DNA of 35,678 nt from Pseudanabaena sp. M085S1SP2A07QC (GCA_020404895.1 JADBWK010000126.1:1-35678), one strand, 5' to 3'. Positions 17,498-26,318 are shown, numbered from the stretch's first letter. Numbers and translations: made by a program. The notes: a model not told the origin generated them from the sequence alone.

Positions 17498-20047
17498 ATG
17501 GAATCTACACCTTCTCAAATACAGGAACTGCGATCGACTCTAGGGAAAATGGAAATCGCTCTGGGTGCAGTAGATAGTGCTATTGTCTGGACTAATGCAG
17601 AAGGACTTATCCAATGGTGTAATAAATCTTTTGATCGCTTAGTTGGAAAATTACATATTATGATTTTGGGCAAAGAATTGCCGCCACTTTTGCCTCTGCA
17701 TTATGATGACATTCTTGTACCAGCCGATAAATATCCCGTGGCATTAGCTATGGAGAAGAAAGGAAAAATTAGTGAGTGTTACGAGTGCTATCTTAGCGAG
17801 AAAGTCTCGATTCTTGAGGTTACTTCTACTTATGTGGAAATAGAGCTTAACGAGCCAAAAGAGATTAGCATAGTTATCACAATTAATGATATTACTGAAC
17901 AACAAAGAGCCCAGATATTATTGCAGCAGTCTAAAGCAGAATTAGAGAAGAGGGTAAATCTTAGAACTCAAGAACTAGTCGAATTGAATGAGCGGCTAAA
18001 TCAACAAAATTATGAGCTCCAAATAGCCAAACAAACAGCAGAAGATTCTAACAAAGCAAAAAGTTCTTTCTTGGCAACAATGAGCCATGAAATTCGGACA
18101 CCAATGAATGCGGTGATTGGAATGACAGGTTTATTAATTGAGACTAATCTGGATGCGCAACAGCGAGATTTTGCTGACACCATTCACAACAGTGGAGAGC
18201 ACCTACTAAACCTTATAAATGAAATTCTAGATTTTTCTAAACTGGAAGCCCATGAGATGCAGTTAGAGATACTTGACTTTGATATAGAGTCAAGTATAGA
18301 GGAGATCGCTGATATTTTAGCTAAACCTGCTCATAGTAAAGGCATAGAAATAGCTACGTTTTTCCATCCAAACACTCCAAAATATTTGCAAGGAGATATC
18401 AGTCGCTTACGACAAATTTTATTGAATTTGACTAATAATGCCATTAAATTTACTGAACAAGGAGAGGTGATCATTGAAGTAAGCCTAGAATCTGAGCTAG
18501 AAAATTCTGTTGTTTTGAGGTTTGCTGTGATTGACACTGGGATTGGGATACCAGAATCTTCTCAGTCCAAGCTATTTCAGCCTTTCATTCAAGTTGATGC
18601 TTCAACAACTAGACAATACGGGGGGACAGGCTTGGGTTTGGCTATCTGCAAACAACTGGTAGAGCTAATGGGAGGAGAAATTCATTTAGAAAGTGAAGAG
18701 GGAAAAGGTTCAACCTTCTGGTTTACAGTTCCTTTTCAAAAGCAAATTAATAAATCTCATAAAAATCATAGCTTAGGGATAGAGCACCTTCAAGGGCTAA
18801 AGGTTTTGGTGGTTGATGACAGCATTACGAACTGTAATATCCTTTATCATCAGCTGAAATCTTGGGGGATGGTGGTCGATGTACTTATCCAATCTACTGA
18901 TGTTATTCCTTGTCTACTTCGAGCCATAGAGATGGGGCAGCCATATCAAGTTGCACTACTTGATATGCAAATGCCTGATTTAGACGGCGAGCAGTTGGGA
19001 ATCCAAATTAAAAGCTCCAAAATCTTGAAGGATGTGCATTTAACCATGCTTACTTCTCTAGATCAAAGTGGTGCTGCGAGGCGTATGTTGGAGATTGGCT
19101 TTGCTGACTATCTCTGTAAACCAGTCCGCAAAGCGCGTTTGTTAAATAGTTTAGTTGATACAATCGCAGGAACACCAGATGAACAAACAATAATCAAAGA
19201 GAACCTTAAAACCAAAGAAATTCGCCCTGCTTCAAAACTCAGAATATTGCTTGCTGAAGATAGTCCGATCAATCAAAAAGTTGCCGTCAATCAATTGCAC
19301 AGTTTGGGCTTTAAGGTAGATGTTGTCGCTAATGGGCAAGAAGCTTTAGATCTACTTGAAAAGGTTCCCTACGATATTATTTTAATGGATTGCCAAATGC
19401 CAATCTTTGATGGCTATAACGCTAGTCGGCAAATTCGCGATCGCGAAGCAGCCCCAAATTATAAGTTCCCAAAACTAATTATCATCGCGATGACTGCTAA
19501 TGCAATGCAAGAAGATCGCGATCGCTGTCTTGATTCGGGCATGGATGATTTTTTGAGTAAACCTGTACGCAAAGAAGATTTGGCGAGAAAGTTAGATTAC
19601 TGGAACCAGATTCTATCCGAGAAAGGTGATGTAAATTTTGTTCCTAATATTGAGATCTTATTGCCAAAGAGTTATACTTCTGAAGTTGATGACATCCTCA
19701 ATGATTCTGAAGTAGAAATTGATTGGCAATATCTTGACGAAATGTGTAGCGGTAATAATGAATTTAAGCAAGAGCTATTGCAAGCTTACTCAATATCGAT
19801 GCCTGAGCATGTAGAAGCTTTGGAGATCGCAATATCTACAAAAGAATATATAAATATTGAGCATGAAGCACATTTTATCAAAGGATCAAGTTCAGCGATC
19901 GGGATTACTGGAGTTGCAAAATTAGCTAGTTTATTAGAAGAAAACGGCAAAAACAAAAAAATGCCAGAAAACACTCCGATCTTCCTTAAGAAAATTTCAA
20001 AAGATATTGAACAGATAAAAAATCTAGCTCAGGAGATTGGGACATAA
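17498..20047 (+). CDS. Hybrid histidine kinase with two receivers and an HPt domain
   Basis: An ATG at 17498 gives 849 aa; an earlier ATG at 17405 lies inside the PAS gene. Domains in order are as follows. A PAS-like region with [17 protein letters not shown] occupies about residues 10-130, then a coiled coil. HisKA follows with [15 protein letters not shown] (His197), then HATPase with [17 protein letters not shown]. Receiver 1 has [11 protein letters not shown] with Asp489, and receiver 2 has [11 protein letters not shown] with Asp631. The HPt domain has [13 protein letters not shown] with His792. All phosphorelay residues are present, so an internal His-Asp-His relay of the BarA/GacS architecture is possible. 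No membrane helix is seen, so it is probably cytoplasmic. No clear SD precedes the start. Neighbouring genes suggest it feeds an Rsb-type pathway; that is inference. Confidence 0.93.
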   Translation: MESTPSQIQELRSTLGKMEIALGAVDSAIVWTNAEGLIQWCNKSFDRLVGKLHIMILGKELPPLLPLHYDDILVPADKYPVALAMEKKGKISECYECYLSEKVSILEVTSTYVEIELNEPKEISIVITINDITEQQRAQILLQQSKAELEKRVNLRTQELVELNERLNQQNYELQIAKQTAEDSNKAKSSFLATMSHEIRTPMNAVIGMTGLLIETNLDAQQRDFADTIHNSGEHLLNLINEILDFSKLEAHEMQLEILDFDIESSIEEIADILAKPAHSKGIEIATFFHPNTPKYLQGDISRLRQILLNLTNNAIKFTEQGEVIIEVSLESELENSVVLRFAVIDTGIGIPESSQSKLFQPFIQVDASTTRQYGGTGLGLAICKQLVELMGGEIHLESEEGKGSTFWFTVPFQKQINKSHKNHSLGIEHLQGLKVLVVDDSITNCNILYHQLKSWGMVVDVLIQSTDVIPCLLRAIEMGQPYQVALLDMQMPDLDGEQLGIQIKSSKILKDVHLTMLTSLDQSGAARRMLEIGFADYLCKPVRKARLLNSLVDTIAGTPDEQTIIKENLKTKEIRPASKLRILLAEDSPINQKVAVNQLHSLGFKVDVVANGQEALDLLEKVPYDIILMDCQMPIFDGYNASRQIRDREAAPNYKFPKLIIIAMTANAMQEDRDRCLDSGMDDFLSKPVRKEDLARKLDYWNQILSEKGDVNFVPNIEILLPKSYTSEVDDILNDSEVEIDWQYLDEMCSGNNEFKQELLQAYSISMPEHVEALEIAISTKEYINIEHEAHFIKGSSSAIGITGVAKLASLLEENGKNKKMPENTPIFLKKISKDIEQIKNLAQEIGT

Positions 20048-20452
20048 TACTTAACTATTCTCATGCAATAGCGGCTATCTGCGGTTTTATCATAGGTAAA
20101 GATATTCATCATTTGACTGATCAAACTTAGCCCACGTCCTCCTAAAGCATTAACGTCAACTTCATCTAGTTTTAACAGTTTTTCTGAGAGATCGAAACCT
20201 GTCCCAAAATCAAACACTTTGATCTCAATGAAACTATCCGTAAGATTTGCCTCTAAGCTAATGGGTGTTTCCGACGGCTTTTCCCTATGGGGCATGACGC
20301 ACAGAATTGGTAAATACCTTGGCTAGAGCTGTCTTACACCGTAACCAATCAGAATTTGGGACGGATGTATGCGAAAGTTGCTCAAACCAATTCAAAACGT
20401 GAACAAGATCGTTAAGACTAGTGGTTACTTGTAAAAAAATTATTTGAGACAC
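20029..20452 (-). pseudogene. RsbW-like anti-sigma kinase (HATPase_c_2), frameshifted
   Basis: Read from GTG at 20452, the first part contains LNDLVHVLNWFEQL, then DWLRCKTALAKVFTNSVRHA, the N-box region of RsbW/SpoIIAB-type serine kinases. At 20289-20292 a run of four G (CCCC on the coding strand) shifts the frame into a stop. With three C the protein continues as HREKPSETPISLEANL, then FDFGTGFDLSEKLL and LGGRGLSLISQMMN, the ATP-binding motifs. The intact product would be about 140 aa, normal for the family. Such kinases bind and inactivate a sigma factor or phosphorylate a STAS antagonist. The 3' end overlaps the kinase gene tail by 19 bp. A one-base assembly error is possible. Confidence 0.82.
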
Positions 20453-20489
20453 TGCAGTTCTACCAAGATAAGTTTTGAGATAAAATTAT

Positions 20490-20580
20490 GACTTACGTAA
20501 AAATGCCCTGAAAGCCTCATTTTGCCGTAGGGGCAATTCATGAATTGCCCTTACGGCTCGTTCTTTTGCGTAAGTCCTAA
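20490..20580. repeat. Palindromic element, family D, asymmetric copy
   Basis: The ends are GACTTACG and CGTAAGTC. The right part, from CCGTAGGGGCAATTC to the end, nearly matches the 78-bp palindrome at 22331-22408, with one base changed. The inner left part (TAAAAATGCCCTGAAAG and on) is unrelated. It is a half-replaced version of the same element. It lies upstream of the broken anti-sigma gene. Confidence 0.72.
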
Positions 20581-20732
20581 AAATATAAATCTGATTGTAA
20601 ATTTATTAGTAACTGAGATATGGTTCTTTAAGGAACTAATTTTCAGTTTGAATGATGTTTTTTCTAATTAAATTAATTTAATTAAATAAACTCATATAAC
20701 TCTATCTAAATATAGTACTTCAGGCAAATAGA

Positions 20733-21869
20733 ATGTTACAAATTCTAGTAATTGATGACGATCTTGTCATGCAGATGATTTTAAAAAATACTCTGCAAAG
20801 TCAAGGCTATAAGGTGATTGTGGCTAAGAATGGAATTGAGGGAATATCTTTAGCAAAAAAACAGCTTCCTGCTCTAGTCATCTGTGATTGGATGATGCCA
20901 GAAGTAGACGGGCTAGATGTCTGTCGTCAACTCAAGCTAGATCAAAATTTATCGTCAACATTTTTTATTTTGCTAACCTCTAAAGGAGCTGTAGAAGACA
21001 AAGTTCAAGCTTTAGATAATGGAGCTGATGATTTCTTGTCTAAACCGATTGACAAAACAGAATTAATCGCTAGTGTAAGAGCTGGGCTAAGAATTTATCA
21101 GCTTAATCAAGACTTACAACTACAAAAGCAATTATTAGAAGCAGAGATTGCAGAGGCAAGTGAATATATCCAATCTCTTTTACCAGCAGCCTTAAAAGGT
21201 GAAGTTAATATCCTTGCTGAGTTTATTCCCTCTAGTCAATTAGGGGGAGATTGTTACGATTTTTATTGGTTAGATGATGATCATCTAGCTATTTACCTGA
21301 TTGATACTTCTGGGCATGGCGTTGGTTCAGCCCTATTATCCATCTCAATTTTAAATCTCTTGCGATCGCAGTCTTTCGGTAAAGAGAAGTTTTATGAACC
21401 AAGTAAAATTATGACTGAACTAAATCAAGCTTTTCAGATGAGTCAGCATAATGGTCGTTACTTTACGATGTGGTACGGAGTATTCAAGCGATCGCAACGT
21501 AAACTGACCTTTGCTAATGCTGGACATCCTAAAGGGCTATTGATTGCGAGAGATCTCGAAAATCCTCAAATACAGGAACTGCCGAGTTTAGATATACCTG
21601 TCGGATTTTTCCCAGATGTTGAATATTCTAGTTCGGAGATTTCGGTTCCTCTAAACAGCAGGCTCTATATTTTTAGTGATGGCATTTTTGAAGTCAGTCA
21701 AGAAAATGGCAAAATTTGGGGCGTGATTAATTTTTTCGATCTCTTGAAAGAGAAATTTGCCGTAGATGAAGAAGTTACTGCCAATTTAGTTCTTCAAAAG
21801 ATTCGTACTGGAAATCCAACTGCCAAGTTTGATGATGATGTTTCATTATTGAAAATAGATTTTCTATAG
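20733..21869 (+). CDS. Response regulator with SpoIIE-type PP2C phosphatase domain (RsbU-like)
   Basis: A 378-aa protein. The receiver domain spans about residues 1-120: ILVIDDDLVMQMIL, CDWMMPEVDG with Asp52, LLTSKG, and DDFLSKPID. A short coiled linker follows, then a PP2C/SpoIIE phosphatase domain with LGGDCYDFYWLDDDHLA, DTSGHGVGSALLS, TFANAGHPKGLLI and FDDDVSLL, which supply the metal-binding acids. Proteins of this plan dephosphorylate STAS antagonists in partner-switching pathways when the receiver is phosphorylated. The neighbouring hybrid kinase is a candidate donor, and the adjacent broken STAS gene the expected substrate. It appears intact. Start-site SD is weak. It is the best preserved effector of this island. 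Confidence 0.93.
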   Translation: MLQILVIDDDLVMQMILKNTLQSQGYKVIVAKNGIEGISLAKKQLPALVICDWMMPEVDGLDVCRQLKLDQNLSSTFFILLTSKGAVEDKVQALDNGADDFLSKPIDKTELIASVRAGLRIYQLNQDLQLQKQLLEAEIAEASEYIQSLLPAALKGEVNILAEFIPSSQLGGDCYDFYWLDDDHLAIYLIDTSGHGVGSALLSISILNLLRSQSFGKEKFYEPSKIMTELNQAFQMSQHNGRYFTMWYGVFKRSQRKLTFANAGHPKGLLIARDLENPQIQELPSLDIPVGFFPDVEYSSSEISVPLNSRLYIFSDGIFEVSQENGKIWGVINFFDLLKEKFAVDEEVTANLVLQKIRTGNPTAKFDDDVSLLKIDFL

Positions 21870-21902
21870 AAATGGATAGAGTAGTGCTCTGCGCTGCTAC
21901 TG

Positions 21903-21931
21903 CCAAGGGAGTTGCGCCGCAACTTTCTTGG
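21903..21931. terminator. Hairpin between the convergent phosphatase and STAS genes
   Basis: CCAAGGGAGTTGCG pairs with CGCAACTTTCTTGG with two mismatches. It lies 34 bp after the phosphatase stop and 18 bp from the STAS stop. It lacks a clear T-run, so termination is likely but not certain. Confidence 0.5.
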
Positions 21932-21948
21932 CGGTTCTGCGTTTGATT

Positions 21949-22330
21949 TCAAGAGATCAATGCATCAAACGCTGCGCGATCTGACAAAATATCAAAAACC
22001 TTATCCATTTTGGTTAATTTCAAGGTGATTTTGATCTGATCATTGAGAGAGCAAAGATATAGCAATGAAAGTTTTGCTTAGGACATAAAAACCAAATAAA
22101 TGAAGGCGGAGCTTTGCTCCGCCTTCATTTATTTGGTTTTTGAATTGTCCTATCTATCTCTTACGTTGCTATATAACTTAGCTCCTTTTGATCTAACTCG
22201 TTGCAGTGTCACCACCATCGCTCCCAGAGCAGAACTATCCATAAAAAAATATTGGTAAGGTCAATCAAAATTGTCTCAACTCCAGCCTCAAGGCGATCGC
22301 TAACTTGACTACCTCCAGCAGTATCAATAA
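21949..22330 (-). pseudogene. STAS-domain anti-sigma factor antagonist, broken by elements and a frameshift
   Basis: Three coding pieces remain. The first, nearest 22330, reads IDTAGGSQVSDRLEAG then ILIDLTNI. At the run of seven A (T on the coding strand) at 22243-22249 the frame slips. One more T would restore it into FFMDSSALGAMVVTLQRV, which carries the phosphorylatable Ser of STAS domains, and RSKGAKLY. The family-A element then interrupts, and the last piece reads LCSLNDQIKITLKLTKMD then ILSDRAAF to a stop at 21949. Removing 114 bp rejoins KLY to LCS in frame. About 15 N-terminal residues are missing where the 78-bp palindrome begins. The product was an RsbV-like switch protein. Confidence 0.85.
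22058..22173. repeat. Palindromic MITE-like element, family A copy 2, inserted in the STAS gene
   Basis: Bounded by TATA. The left end is TATAGCAATGAAAG and the right end CTTACGTTGCTATA, as in 243-350. The core is a 22-bp perfect stem ACCAAATAAATGAAGGCGGAGC around TTT, unrelated to copy 1's core. The flanking bases ATATA on both sides are consistent with a short target duplication. This copy interrupts a recognisable coding sequence. Confidence 0.85.
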
Positions 22331-22408
22331 TAGGACTTACGCAAAAGAACGAGCCGTAGGGGCAATTCATGAATTGCCCCTACGGCTCGTTCTTTTGCGT
22401 AAGTCCTA
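22331..22408. repeat. 78-bp perfect palindrome, family D
   Basis: The left 39 bases starting TAGGACTTACGCAAAAG are the exact reverse complement of the right 39 bases, with CATG at the centre and no loop. It lies between the stop of the 22415-22759 gene and the first surviving codons of the STAS gene, whose N-terminus is lost at this point. The right arm matches 20525-20579. Confidence 0.85.
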
Positions 22409-22414
22409 AGAATA

Positions 22415-22759
22415 TTAGCACTCAAGGGTCATGCTTTCGTATGTTACCCCACGAGTTGTTTGAATTCGCTCAGTGGGATTGGCCTTAATTTTATGGACAA
22501 ACTGTGATTTTGTCATCTCTGCATTCACCGCACTATTCTCCACATCAAGATCTAGTTGAGCGAGGTTGCGATCAATTTCAGCAAGGCGATTAACTATTTG
22601 CTGCTGGCGATCGCATACTCGCACCAATTCTTCTTGCAGACTTTCTTTCTCATTAGCGAGTTGATGCATCTGAATATATAACGCTGAAGGAGTTTTACGC
22701 AAAGGCATAGAACGCAACTTTGGCTGGATGGGTCTACGAGATGCACGAGAGTTAGTCAT
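22415..22759 (-). CDS. Small basic coiled-coil protein of unknown function
   Basis: The ATG at 22759 gives 114 aa; an upstream ATG at 22810 adds 17 residues with no clear merit. The first 25 residues are basic (SRASRRPIQPKLRSMPLRK). They are followed by a heptad-rich helix with QLANEKESLQEELVRV, then RQQQIVNRLAEIDRNL, and a polar tail. No catalytic motif or membrane segment is visible. The layout faintly recalls GvpV-like gas-vesicle accessory proteins, but no other gvp genes are near and this is only a resemblance. It follows the 22820-23179 gene on the same strand by 60 bp, so the two are probably co-transcribed. Confidence 0.6.
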   Translation of the reverse strand: MTNSRASRRPIQPKLRSMPLRKTPSALYIQMHQLANEKESLQEELVRVCDRQQQIVNRLAEIDRNLAQLDLDVENSAVNAEMTKSQFVHKIKANPTERIQTTRGVTYESMTLEC

Positions 22760-22819
22760 AGGACTTAGTCCTGATAGACATTTTATTTGGTTGTAAAAAC
22801 TTTTAATCAATAAACAATT

Positions 22820-23179
22820 TTATGATTTAGTTGGACTTGGCTCAAAGAATACTTTATATAAAATAAATCCGACTAGCGCCATAATACCTATTGAAATTGC
22901 CGCTGTAACTAGCCTAAATATAAAACTCAGAATTGTAAAGGAAACTAAGCCGATCACCACGATCGCTGCAACTTTGGTTGCTCCAGTAAGGCTATTGACC
23001 CAAGCAATTAGACTACCCAATCCAGTTTTAGCTGCCTCAACACTTTGACCAATAGCAATACGTTCTGGCTCAGCACGTTTGTTTGGGTCGTGAGTTTGAC
23101 CACTTGCTTGTTGTTTATTGCCCATCACTTCGCGCTCTAGCTCACGAAAGCGTTCTTCTAGGTTATCGGGTTGACTCAT
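22820..23179 (-). CDS. Small membrane protein of unknown function
   Basis: A 119-aa protein. The first half is soluble and charged (NLEERFRELEREVMGN, then a basic Pro/Glu stretch). It is followed by an amphipathic segment and two hydrophobic helices near the C-terminus, around KVAAIVVIGLVSFTILSFI and ISIGIMALVGFILYKVFF. It is probably an inner or thylakoid membrane protein with a cytoplasmic N-terminus. No family is recognised with confidence. Upstream lies the palindrome at 23254-23337, and a divergent ABC1 kinase begins beyond it. Confidence 0.7.
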   Translation of the reverse strand: MSQPDNLEERFRELEREVMGNKQQASGQTHDPNKRAEPERIAIGQSVEAAKTGLGSLIAWVNSLTGATKVAAIVVIGLVSFTILSFIFRLVTAAISIGIMALVGFILYKVFFEPSPTKS

Positions 23180-23253
23180 ATCAGCAAATGAATAAAAAAC
23201 TATGTTTCATTCTACTGCATACCTTGGAATCCCCTCAAAATTTAAGATAATTC

Positions 23254-23337
23254 TATAGCAATTTAAGCTAAACCAAAACCAATAAAGTTGCGCCCTTGCG
23301 GGGCGCAACTTTATTGGTTTTGGCAATTTATTTTGCA
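23254..23337. repeat. Palindromic element with 23-bp perfect stem
   Basis: The stem CCAAAACCAATAAAGTTGCG plus CCC (23273-23295) is matched exactly by 23301-23323. The left flank TATAGCAATTTAAGC resembles the left end of family A, but the right flank does not. It sits in the divergent intergenic region between the membrane protein and the ABC1 kinase. Confidence 0.7.
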
Positions 23338-23454
23338 CAAGTACTTATTGCAAACAATTCTAAACATAAGTCTAGAGAGCTATCCCGAATTTTATTACAA
23401 ATTGTTAAAATAATATGTAAACTAAAGTCTACAAGATGAGTCTCTAAAAATCCT

Positions 23455-25413
23455 ATGCCTGCAACCAAAAAAGACTTTGCGTTAGATCGTTATGATGTCG
23501 ATGCGATCGCAGACTACTATCGCAACCAACCTTTTAAAGTCTGGTGGCGATGCATAGTGATTTTTGTGCCACTAATCTGGTTGTTTCTGAGACTACGGCT
23601 CAATGCTAAAGCTTCAGCAAAAGAATTAAAAAAATTAGCGATCGAATCGCGTAAGCTGCTTACCCGTTTGGGCCCAGCATTTATCAAAATTGGTCAAGCA
23701 CTCTCCACTCGTCCCGACATCGTGCCGCCTGTGTTTATGGATGAACTCGCTGAACTTCAAGATCAGCTACCACCGTTTCCTAATGAAATCGCTTTCCAAT
23801 TTATTCGCGATGCATTGGGAGACGATCCATTAGAAGTTTATGCAGAGATCTCTGACAATCCGATCGCAGCTGCTTCCCTCGGGCAAGTTTATAAAGGCAA
23901 GCTCAAAACAGGTGAACTCGTTGCTATCAAAGTGCAGCGCCCTGACATCGCCGCAGGTATCGCCCTTGACATGTATATCCTGCGTGGTATTTCCGTATGG
24001 CTCAAAAAGACCTTTAAATTCGTTCACACAAATTTAGCAGCGATCCTTGATGAGTTTGCTAGTCGCATCTTTGAAGAAATGGACTACACATTTGAAGGTC
24101 AAAATGCCGAGAAGTTTGCTAATTACTATGGAGGATTAGACGAGGTTTATGTTCCCAAAATCTATTGGCAATATACCGCTAGACGCGTATTGACAATGGA
24201 ATGGATTGAAGGCATCAAATTAACCAATGTACTAGCAGTAAAAGAAGCAGGATTTGATAGCCGCCGCATTATCGAAGTTGGCGTGCAGTGCTCTCTGCGC
24301 CAGTTACTCGATTATGGCTATTTTCATGCCGATCCTCATCCTGGCAACTTATTAGTAATGGGTGATGGCAAACTCGCCTATTTAGACTTTGGGATGATGA
24401 GCCAAGTTTCGGCTGAACAGCGCTTTGGACTAATCGAAGCGATCGTGCATTTAGTCAATCGTGATTTTACGGCTCTATCTAAAGACTATGTACGTTTGGG
24501 CTTCTTGACAGAAGATATTGACTTTGAAGGAATTGTGCCTGCTCTATCGGAAGTCTTTAATCCACCTGAAGGTCAAAGCTTGACTCAAATGGATTTCAAA
24601 GACATGACTGATCAACTTTCGCAGATCATGTATGACTATCCATTCCAAGTCCCAGCTTATTATGCACTAATCATTAGATCGCTAGTCACTTTAGAAGGGA
24701 TTGCTTTAAGCGTCGATCCCAATTTCAAAGTTTTAGCAGTCGCCTACCCCTATGTAGCAAACCGTTTACTAAATGACTCTGCCCCAGAATTACGGATGGC
24801 TCTGAAAGATCTACTCTTCCGTGATGGCGAGTTTCGTTGGAATCGTTTAGAGAATTTATTGAGCAATGCTCAAGAGAATCCCGATTATAATTTGAACGGA
24901 ACTCTCGATAAGGGAATTGAATTCTTGCTTTCAGATCGCAGCGAATTTATGCATGATCGTATTATTGATGAAATCGTTAAAGGTATTGAAGTTGAGACGA
25001 GTAAGCGTTTGCCAGAAAGGTTTCGCACTTCTCTAATTGGCGATATTGTGATTGATCCTAAAGTCAAAGCATCAATATCTACAACTGAAGCCCCTTCAAG
25101 TTTGGGTTATATTGCCAGATTATGGACAATTCTTCAAAAAGATAAGGCGATCGCACCCGCAGATATTCTGCCCTTAGCAACCCGTATACTCAGTAAGCGT
25201 CAAACGCTTACTATTGGACGTGATGTTATCTCTAAACTAGCTCAGCGATCGCTAGTGCGAGTAGTGCGCGAAATGTTATTACGCGACGAGAAGAAATATC
25301 AAGATGATAAGCAGCAGGATTTGGTCAATAATTCTATTCGCAATCCTCAAGGCAAAGAGCGAGAACTAGTTGGCTCTGGTTTAAGACGACCTGTAAATGG
25401 TCGTAGTTGGTAA
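23455..25413 (+). CDS. ABC1/UbiB-family atypical kinase
   Basis: A 652-aa protein of the ABC1 (AarF/UbiB) atypical kinase family. The N-terminal KxGQ segment is FIKIGQALSTRPDIVP. The Ala-rich loop that replaces the usual Gly-rich loop is AAASLGQVYKGKL, with VAIKVQRPDI carrying the Lys. The catalytic loop is YFHADPHPGNLLV and the metal-binding loop LAYLDFGMM. All family residues are visible. A hydrophobic stretch near residue 35 (IVIFVPLIWLFL) may anchor it to a membrane. Cyanobacterial relatives are linked to quinone and tocopherol metabolism, but the substrate of this one is not known. It is followed by a terminator and seems monocistronic. Length is normal. Confidence 0.93.
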   Translation: MPATKKDFALDRYDVDAIADYYRNQPFKVWWRCIVIFVPLIWLFLRLRLNAKASAKELKKLAIESRKLLTRLGPAFIKIGQALSTRPDIVPPVFMDELAELQDQLPPFPNEIAFQFIRDALGDDPLEVYAEISDNPIAAASLGQVYKGKLKTGELVAIKVQRPDIAAGIALDMYILRGISVWLKKTFKFVHTNLAAILDEFASRIFEEMDYTFEGQNAEKFANYYGGLDEVYVPKIYWQYTARRVLTMEWIEGIKLTNVLAVKEAGFDSRRIIEVGVQCSLRQLLDYGYFHADPHPGNLLVMGDGKLAYLDFGMMSQVSAEQRFGLIEAIVHLVNRDFTALSKDYVRLGFLTEDIDFEGIVPALSEVFNPPEGQSLTQMDFKDMTDQLSQIMYDYPFQVPAYYALIIRSLVTLEGIALSVDPNFKVLAVAYPYVANRLLNDSAPELRMALKDLLFRDGEFRWNRLENLLSNAQENPDYNLNGTLDKGIEFLLSDRSEFMHDRIIDEIVKGIEVETSKRLPERFRTSLIGDIVIDPKVKASISTTEAPSSLGYIARLWTILQKDKAIAPADILPLATRILSKRQTLTIGRDVISKLAQRSLVRVVREMLLRDEKKYQDDKQQDLVNNSIRNPQGKERELVGSGLRRPVNGRSW

Positions 25414-25415
25414 AA

Positions 25416-25446
25416 TAAAAGGAGCGTTTAGCGTTCCTTTTGTTTT
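25416..25446 (+). terminator. Terminator of the ABC1 kinase gene
   Basis: AAAAGGAGCG pairs with CGTTCCTTTT, with one imperfect position, around a short TTTAG loop, and TTTTT follows. It lies just after the kinase stop and abuts the convergent nucleotidyltransferase gene. Confidence 0.7.
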
Positions 25447-26318
25447 TAAAAGAAAAGTTCTATTCCTGACTCTGTGCAAGCAGTCTCCAGCAAATCACTT
25501 AAACTCAGTTCCCCAGCCCATTTTTGCAAATAATCTAAATCAAGGCGATCGCCCTGAATCTTTAGTACACCCAAAACATCGCGCCATTGCCTCTGTGATT
25601 CATTCTTAGTCATCCGATACCAGACTAGTTTTTGCAAAATGATATCTTCAGGAGTGGGCAAGACTAGCGTTTGATCGGGGTTTTGCCGAACTAATTGCGA
25701 TCGCCGACGTTGAAATTCAATTTGAGGAAAAGGATTATCTTTAAGTACAAAAACATCTATTTTCCCCAGAGAGTCATTATCAATAAGATTAAAAGAACGT
25801 TTAAACCTAATTGCATCTCGAACCGCATCTTCAGACACATAGAATCTCGGTTGAAGAGCTTGCAGTAGTGGAATTAGTTTTCCTATTTCTAAATCAGCAA
25901 CAATATCCACATCTTCGGTTGCTCTCGGCTCTCCCATCAATGTACTTGCAACTGAGCCACCGACTAAATAGGGAATATCTAAATTATTAAAAATTGTGGC
26001 TATATCCAGCGCTAGTGAAATTGGATCAGTAAGCATAAGCGGTTGAGCGTATTCAGAAATATTTTGATAGACAAGATCGGAAAAATTAGATTTTAATGTA
26101 GCTTTAGCAAATTCATATCGCAATTCCTCTAAGCTTGCTTTTGGATAACGTTGTTGAAGACCAATTAAACAAAGTTCTAAGCATCCTTTTGTCCAACTGG
26201 TTGCCCTTTCAGCTTTTTGAATTAGAGTTAGTGCTTTTAACCGACTAAACAGATATATCTCTGCATCAATGCTGGTGTCAATGGATTGGGTTTTGTATCC
26301 TTCAGGAGCGCTTAGCAT
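25446..26318 (-). CDS. Nucleotidyltransferase-fold protein with fused N-terminal domain
   Basis: A 290-aa protein. Residues from about 95 on begin TDPISLALDIATIFNNL, then YLVGGSVASTLMGEPRATED with VDIVADL. This is the GG(S)x9-12D-x-D signature of AbiEii/MNT-like nucleotidyltransferases. The C-terminal part has LVLPTPEDIILQKLVWYR. The first 90 residues (DAEIYLFSRLKALTLIQKAE, then RYPKASLEELRYEFAKA) resemble a separate small cyanobacterial protein often encoded just upstream. The present form looks like a fusion of the two. Related proteins act in toxin-antitoxin or defence systems, but activity here is unproven. It is convergent with the ABC1 gene and divergent from the AlkD-like gene. Confidence 0.8.
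   Translation of the reverse strand: MLSAPEGYKTQSIDTSIDAEIYLFSRLKALTLIQKAERATSWTKGCLELCLIGLQQRYPKASLEELRYEFAKATLKSNFSDLVYQNISEYAQPLMLTDPISLALDIATIFNNLDIPYLVGGSVASTLMGEPRATEDVDIVADLEIGKLIPLLQALQPRFYVSEDAVRDAIRFKRSFNLIDNDSLGKIDVFVLKDNPFPQIEFQRRRSQLVRQNPDQTLVLPTPEDIILQKLVWYRMTKNESQRQWRDVLGVLKIQGDRLDLDYLQKWAGELSLSDLLETACTESGIELFF

Noticed and set aside
22415-22759. Gas-vesicle protein GvpV
   Set aside because: Only a faint resemblance in the basic start and coiled coil; no other gvp genes are present in the window.
243-23337. The many palindromes as a CRISPR array
   Set aside because: They are widely spaced, in different intergenic or coding places, with no regular spacers and no cas genes.
25397-25609. 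A 70-aa plus-strand ORF over the ABC1 terminator
   Set aside because: It runs through a terminator and antisense to the nucleotidyltransferase gene.
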